From the NCBI GenBank assembly GCA_903930095.1, contig CAIYXE010000566.1, positions 1 to 12,791 on the forward strand: DNA of 12,791 nt. Direction: 5' to 3'. Every line of letters starts with the position of its first letter. The stretch's first letter is position 1. Shown here piece by piece: positions 11,619 through 12,791 of this stretch. The notes beneath the pieces were generated by a model. The model saw only the letters and a list, made by a program, of their open reading frames with translations, had not been told where the DNA came from and ran no database searches. Both the position numbers and the translations under genes were made by a program. This stretch comes from an uncultured Hyphomicrobiales bacterium. GTDB taxonomy: Bacteria > Pseudomonadota > Alphaproteobacteria > Rhizobiales > Aestuariivirgaceae.

Positions 11619-12791
11619 GGAACCTGCCGCCGCTGCGGCGGTGATCGTGGCGATCCGCTCGGCGGGGTATGACGTGCCGGGCCAGACTGTCGAGATCGGC
11701 ATTGCGGGCATGACCTGTGCGTCCTGCGTCAACCGGGTGGAGAAGGCAATCGCCGCCGTGCCGGGCGTGGTCTCGGCCGCGGTGAACCTGGCCACCGAGC
11801 GCGCCACGGTGAACGCCCTCGCCGGCACGCCGGTCTCCGCCATCGAGGCCGCGGTCCGCAAGGCGGGCTACGAGCCCCGCCGCCGCGCGGATGCCGCGGC
11901 GGAGGATGCCCACGGGGCCGCCCGGGCCGCGGAATATGCCCGGCTGAAGCGCGATGTCCTGATCGCCGCCATCTTCACCCTTCCGCTGTTCGTTCTCGAG
12001 ATGGGGGCGCATTTCGTGCCGGGCTTCGGCCATCTGCTGCATGGGCTCGACCGCCAGTGGCTGCACCTCTTCTATTTCGTGCTCGCCAGCATCGTTCAAT
12101 TCGGGCCGGGTCTGCGCTTCTATGGCAAGGGCATTCCCGCGCTGCTCAGGCTCTCGCCCGACATGAACTCGCTCGTGGTGCTGGGCTCAACGGCGGCGTG
12201 GGCCTATTCGGTGGTCGTCACCTTCCTGCCGGGCCTGATGCCTGAGGGCACGGCAAACGTCTATTTCGAGGCTTCCGCCGTGATCGTGACGCTGATCCTG
12301 CTGGGGCGCCTGCTCGAGGCCAAGGCCCGCGGCCGCACCAGCGCCGCGATCTCGAAGCTCGTGGGCCTCCAGCCCAAGATGGCCCGCGTCGAACGCGCAG
12401 GCCGCATCATCGAGGTTCCGCTCGATCAGGTGCTGGCGGGCGACATCGTCGAGGTGCGCCCGGGCGAGCGGCTGGCCGTCGACGGGGTGGTGATCGCGGG
12501 TTCCTCCTTCGTCGATCAATCGATGATCACAGGCGAGCCCGTTCCCGTCGCCAAGGGCGAGGGTGCGGAGGTCGTCGGTGGCACCATCAACACGACGGGG
12601 AGCTTCACCGATCGCGCCACCAAGGTGGGTGCTGATACGCTGCTTGCCCAGATCATCCGCATGGTGGAGCAGGCGCAGGGCGCCAAGCTGCCAATCCAGG
12701 CGCTGGTCGACCGTATCACCGCGTGGTTCGTGCCGGCGGTGATGGCGGCGGCGGCCTTGACCTTTCTCGTCTGGCTTTTCTTCGGGCCGGA
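11449..12791 (+). CDS. copA: Copper-exporting P1B-type ATPase CopA, N-terminal 447 residues (cut by window edge)
   Basis: CopA pumps Cu(I) from cytoplasm to periplasm, taking it from chaperones such as CopZ. Two HMA domains come first, each with GMTCASC (Cys23/Cys26 and Cys90/Cys93). Then come the first membrane helices (about 168-187, 205-224), the [11 protein letters not shown] segment (236-246) typical of Cu-ATPases, helix 270-288, [11 protein letters not shown], and the actuator domain with TGEPVPV (361-367, glutamate in the TGE loop). [18 protein letters not shown] leads into the fourth helix. The window ends before the CPC metal site and DKTGT phosphorylation motif. The two HMA domains are near repeats ([11 protein letters not shown] and VNLATERA in both), pointing to recent internal duplication. 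The ATG has SD GAGGAG. The first 56 codons are repeated as a pseudogene at 8685. Confidence 0.97.
   Translation, partial: MPAAATANAATPLQSFPITGMTCASCVRRVEKAIAAVPGVESASVNLATERADVRLAEPAAAAAVIVAIRSAGYDVPGQTVEIGIAGMTCASCVNRVEKAIAAVPGVVSAAVNLATERATVNALAGTPVSAIEAAVRKAGYEPRRRADAAAEDAHGAARAAEYARLKRDVLIAAIFTLPLFVLEMGAHFVPGFGHLLHGLDRQWLHLFYFVLASIVQFGPGLRFYGKGIPALLRLSPDMNSLVVLGSTAAWAYSVVVTFLPGLMPEGTANVYFEASAVIVTLILLGRLLEAKARGRTSAAISKLVGLQPKMARVERAGRIIEVPLDQVLAGDIVEVRPGERLAVDGVVIAGSSFVDQSMITGEPVPVAKGEGAEVVGGTINTTGSFTDRATKVGADTLLAQIIRMVEQAQGAKLPIQALVDRITAWFVPAVMAAAALTFLVWLFFGP

Noticed and set aside
11250..12099. Minus-strand frames of about 200-250 codons opposite copA
   Set aside because: They are antisense to conserved CopA domains, and their apparent internal repeats mirror the two HMA domains on the other strand.
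1..12791. CRISPR arrays, tRNA or rRNA genes, phage attachment sites, replication origin
   Set aside because: No regular spaced repeats, no cloverleaf-like sequences with conserved T-loop, no rRNA segments and no iteron or DnaA-box clusters were noticed on either strand. A covariance-model search was not possible.

Overview
The window looks like chromosomal DNA of a GC-rich alphaproteobacterium, most likely of the order Hyphomicrobiales (Rhizobiales). Three things support this: the gene order DUF465 - purE - purK - rpsU, a CarB with a 47-residue insertion in its first ATP-grasp region relative to E. coli, and an intergenic palindrome of the GAGCATGATC...GATCATGCTC type that I recall from that order. 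No species can be named from the sequence alone.

Region 1 (1-2754, minus strand): the first 363 codons of carB, then three short genes (1308-1529, 1682-1885, 2145-2354). The three encode paralogous secreted peptides of 67-73 residues with a signal peptide, a shared NVTV block, an aromatic-Pro pair and a C-terminal Cys-x4-Cys. I know no name for this family. Each gene has its own ribosome binding site; one has a strong terminator and one a weaker terminator-like hairpin. This is the best candidate for something undescribed in the window.

Region 2 (2702-5206): a housekeeping cluster on the minus strand, DUF465 - purE - purK - rpsU. It covers the NCAIR step of purine synthesis followed by ribosomal protein S21, which has a TTG start. 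A second DUF465 gene diverges on the plus strand.

Region 3 (5207-8540, minus strand): copZ-like copper chaperone, ExoD-family membrane protein, inositol-monophosphatase-family enzyme and amidase-signature enzyme, all in one direction. A clean MerR/CueR-type operator precedes copZ.

Region 4 (8613-12791, plus strand): a rearranged copper locus. About 240 bp holding the promoter and first 56 codons of copA occurs twice. The copy beside copZ is decayed: nonsense codon, damaged -35 and operator, and a junction into an IS1380-family transposase fragment. The intact copy lies 2.8 kb further on and drives a full copA with two metal-binding domains, cut by the window end. Between the copies lie an unrecognised ORF remnant, a DcaP-like outer-membrane porin with a coiled coil, and about 350 bp of DNA I cannot assign. 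A divergent copZ-copA pair therefore seems to have been split by insertion or duplication, leaving a ghost copA 5' end at the old site.
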